Shown one piece after another: positions 61,981 to 64,000 of a stretch of DNA of 64,000 nucleotides. This DNA is from Achatina immaculata (taxonomy: Eukaryota > Mollusca > Gastropoda > Stylommatophora > Achatinidae): contig CM019719.1 in assembly GCA_009760885.1 (NCBI GenBank), positions 36,723,584 through 36,787,583 of the forward strand. The letters are read 5' to 3'. The position numbers and the translations under genes are program-made. The notes below the pieces were generated by a model, which was given only the letters and a program-made list of their open reading frames with translations, ran no database searches and was not told the origin of the DNA. The stretch's first letter is position 1, and each line of letters starts with the position of its first letter.

Positions 61981-63160
61981 CGGGGGACCCTACACAAACA
62001 GTTATGAGCAATGCAGTTATATGGCTCTTTGTTTTTTTTAATAAGACTAATGTTTCTAGTAAACTTATTTACTCAAAAACAGTGGCTGGAAATCGGCTGG
62101 AAGGACTTTCTTAACAGAATAGGTTTGTGTACTCACCTGCAAGTGTCGTGTAAAGTTAACGAACCTGACTTTGTATACTTGAGCTTATGTGGTGGTTTCC
62201 CCTAACTTCCAAGCACAGATTCTGCGAGCATTTAATGTGTTGTTTGGAAAGGGCTCGAGATTTTGAGAGAAAACCCGAGCATGATTTGTAAGGTTTGATT
62301 TCTGAGTTATTTTTGAGTGGGAAGGACTGCGTCTAATGTTGCATGAGAAAGTTTATGTTTTGTGTTCGAGTCATCATGTTAACGTTTAAGTGTGATAGAA
62401 ACAGCCATGCCTCTACAGCTTTTGTTTCTTCGTCTTCTAGTGGTTCCGGTTGGCTGTGTTTGTTTATGCCACTGAAATTTGTTCCTGCCACCGGTATTTT
62501 GACACATGACTTGATATATCCTCATCCATCAGGTAAACTTCATTATCATTCCTAACCGCCGTTAAACTCATCTGACGTTTTCTCTGATCAATAGCCTTGG
62601 TAGCATGATGTAGTCGATTGTTCAGCTGTCTTCGCGAGATGTCTTAGCCAGGTCCCTGTCAAGTGTTCATCATACGGAAAATGTGATGTTGTCAGCGCGT
62701 AACTTTCTGTTACTTGCAAGAGATCATCTCACCGAGGGCCGCATGTGAAGACCCTGTCAGCAGTCATCAGTCAGACTTTACTGGGGCACATAAACTGCCA
62801 AACTTAGCGCAGATCTGCACCATTGCCAAGTTTTCATTTTAGCATGAAATTGGTTTTTAAAAAAAAGGAAAGATTTTTATGACCTTTTTTTTCTGATTTG
62901 CTAATATGAAAGCAAGTAAAGTTCCTGCTTAAAATGTCAGACATTTACTTGACACAAAAGAAGTGTTACTAACGTATGCTAAAAACTGAAACATACACCA
63001 GCCACTTTTTTGTCGTTTGAAAGCTCTTTGTTCTACATGTTATATGTATTATGATGTTGTAAGTAACAAATCTACATTCATTTTTTTAAAAATTGTTTCT
63101 CATTGTGTAATAAATTTATGGTTTATCTTACGATTTAAAAAAATGTATACATTGTTATTA
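61980..63160. other. No gene recognised
   Basis: Unique-looking sequence with short open frames (for example 62011-62205) lacking any family feature. Confidence 0.5.
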
Positions 63161-63164
63161 AGGC

Positions 63165-63585
63165 CATTTAAAATTAATGGTAAGATGTGATGAAGCTTAC
63201 TTACAGAATGGATTTTATTAATGACATTTAAAATTAATGGTAAGATGTGATGAAGCTTACTTATAGAATGGGTTTTATTAATGACATTTAAAATTAATGG
63301 TAAGATGTGATGAAGCTTACTTATAGAATGGGTTTTATTAATGACATTTAAAATTAATGGTAAGATATGATGAAGCTTACTTATAGAATGGATTTTATTA
63401 ATGACATTTAAAATTAATGGTAAGATATGATGAAGCTTACTTATAGAATGGATTTTATTAATGACATTTAAAATTAATGGTAAGATGTGATGAAGCTTAC
63501 TTATAGAATGGGTTTTATTAATGACATTTAAAATTAATAGTAAGATATGATGAAGCTTACTTATAGAATGGGTTTTAAAGTATCA
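63165..63585. repeat. 60-bp tandem repeat, seven copies
   Basis: Unit ATTTAAAATTAATGGTAAGA to GGGTTTTATTAATGAC; period exactly 60, few substitutions (G/A at three or four positions). Confidence 0.97.
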
Positions 63586-63589
63586 AGAG

Positions 63590-64000
63590 TTAATTTGAGA
63601 ATCGTGTGGAGCTGCAAGGTGCAAGGAATACTACTGCACGAGGAGGGGGGGGGGACACATAATTCCTAGTAGAGGCCTCGTTACAAAATGACTGGAGAAA
63701 GAATAAAAATGTATGTTATTTTTTTATTTAAACTATGCACAAAAACATTACTTATCACCGTTTGTGACTGAACACGTAAACAAAATAGCTGAGAATGCCT
63801 GAAAGTTCTCCGTAACTCAATTGAAAGAAATTATCTTTCGTGATTTAGTAATTTATTCTTCCAACCTAAAAAAAGGCGTAAAAATAATCCATTTTCTTCG
63901 CTTTAGCCTAGTTTCACAATTTGAGGGGGGGGGGGGGTAAAGAAGAGATAAAGGCGATAGACTTTACAAGAAACTGGTACAAATATTTGAAAGTTGTTTC
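63590..64000. other. No gene recognised
   Basis: AT-rich end of window with a G run at about 63643-63652 and another at 63925-63937. Confidence 0.5.

Overview
The window is animal nuclear DNA: intron-rich, AT-rich, with no operons, and most of it is transposable-element sequence. The gene families, the RTE-like LINEs with short simple-repeat 3' tails, the mariner/Tc1 copies and the tRNA-derived SINEs suggest an invertebrate, most probably a mollusc or another lophotrochozoan. That placement is an inference; no marker gene settles it.

Three host genes can be reconstructed by joining exons across splice sites with matching reading phase. (1) A caspase on the minus strand (exons between 23317 and 413) runs off the left edge. 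It keeps the catalytic SHG and QACRG motifs and has a short prodomain. (2) A second caspase on the plus strand (exons 40237-40478, 42765-42940, 44730-44856, 48417-48646) is complete except for its first exon(s). It shares intron positions and phases with the first but reads SYG, QACKD and SWK where active caspases read SHG, QACRG and SWR, so it looks like a pseudocaspase or a strongly altered enzyme. The two genes lie head to head. (3) A rhodopsin-class (class A) G-protein-coupled receptor on the minus strand (60231 to 50115, six exons, about 428 residues) is essentially complete, with seven membrane segments.

Layout: 0.4-23.3 kb is caspase 1, with introns filled by LINEs, a 1.5-kb modular GC-rich retroelement, an R2-like LINE end and several minisatellites. 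23.3-40.2 kb lies between the two caspases and holds LINE B copies, a retroposed U2-like snRNA next to a snoRNA-like insert, a 2.4-kb CT/CA repeat, an element with long inverted repeats, mariners and a Tc1 copy. 40.2-48.6 kb is caspase 2. 50.1-60.2 kb is the receptor gene. 60.3-64 kb holds a promoter-like region, a small ORF and tandem repeats.

At least six LINE lineages are present (called A-F here), with two SINE families and four Tc1/mariner lineages. Many insertions still show target-site duplications, so their nesting order can be read directly. None of the transposon ORFs is intact.
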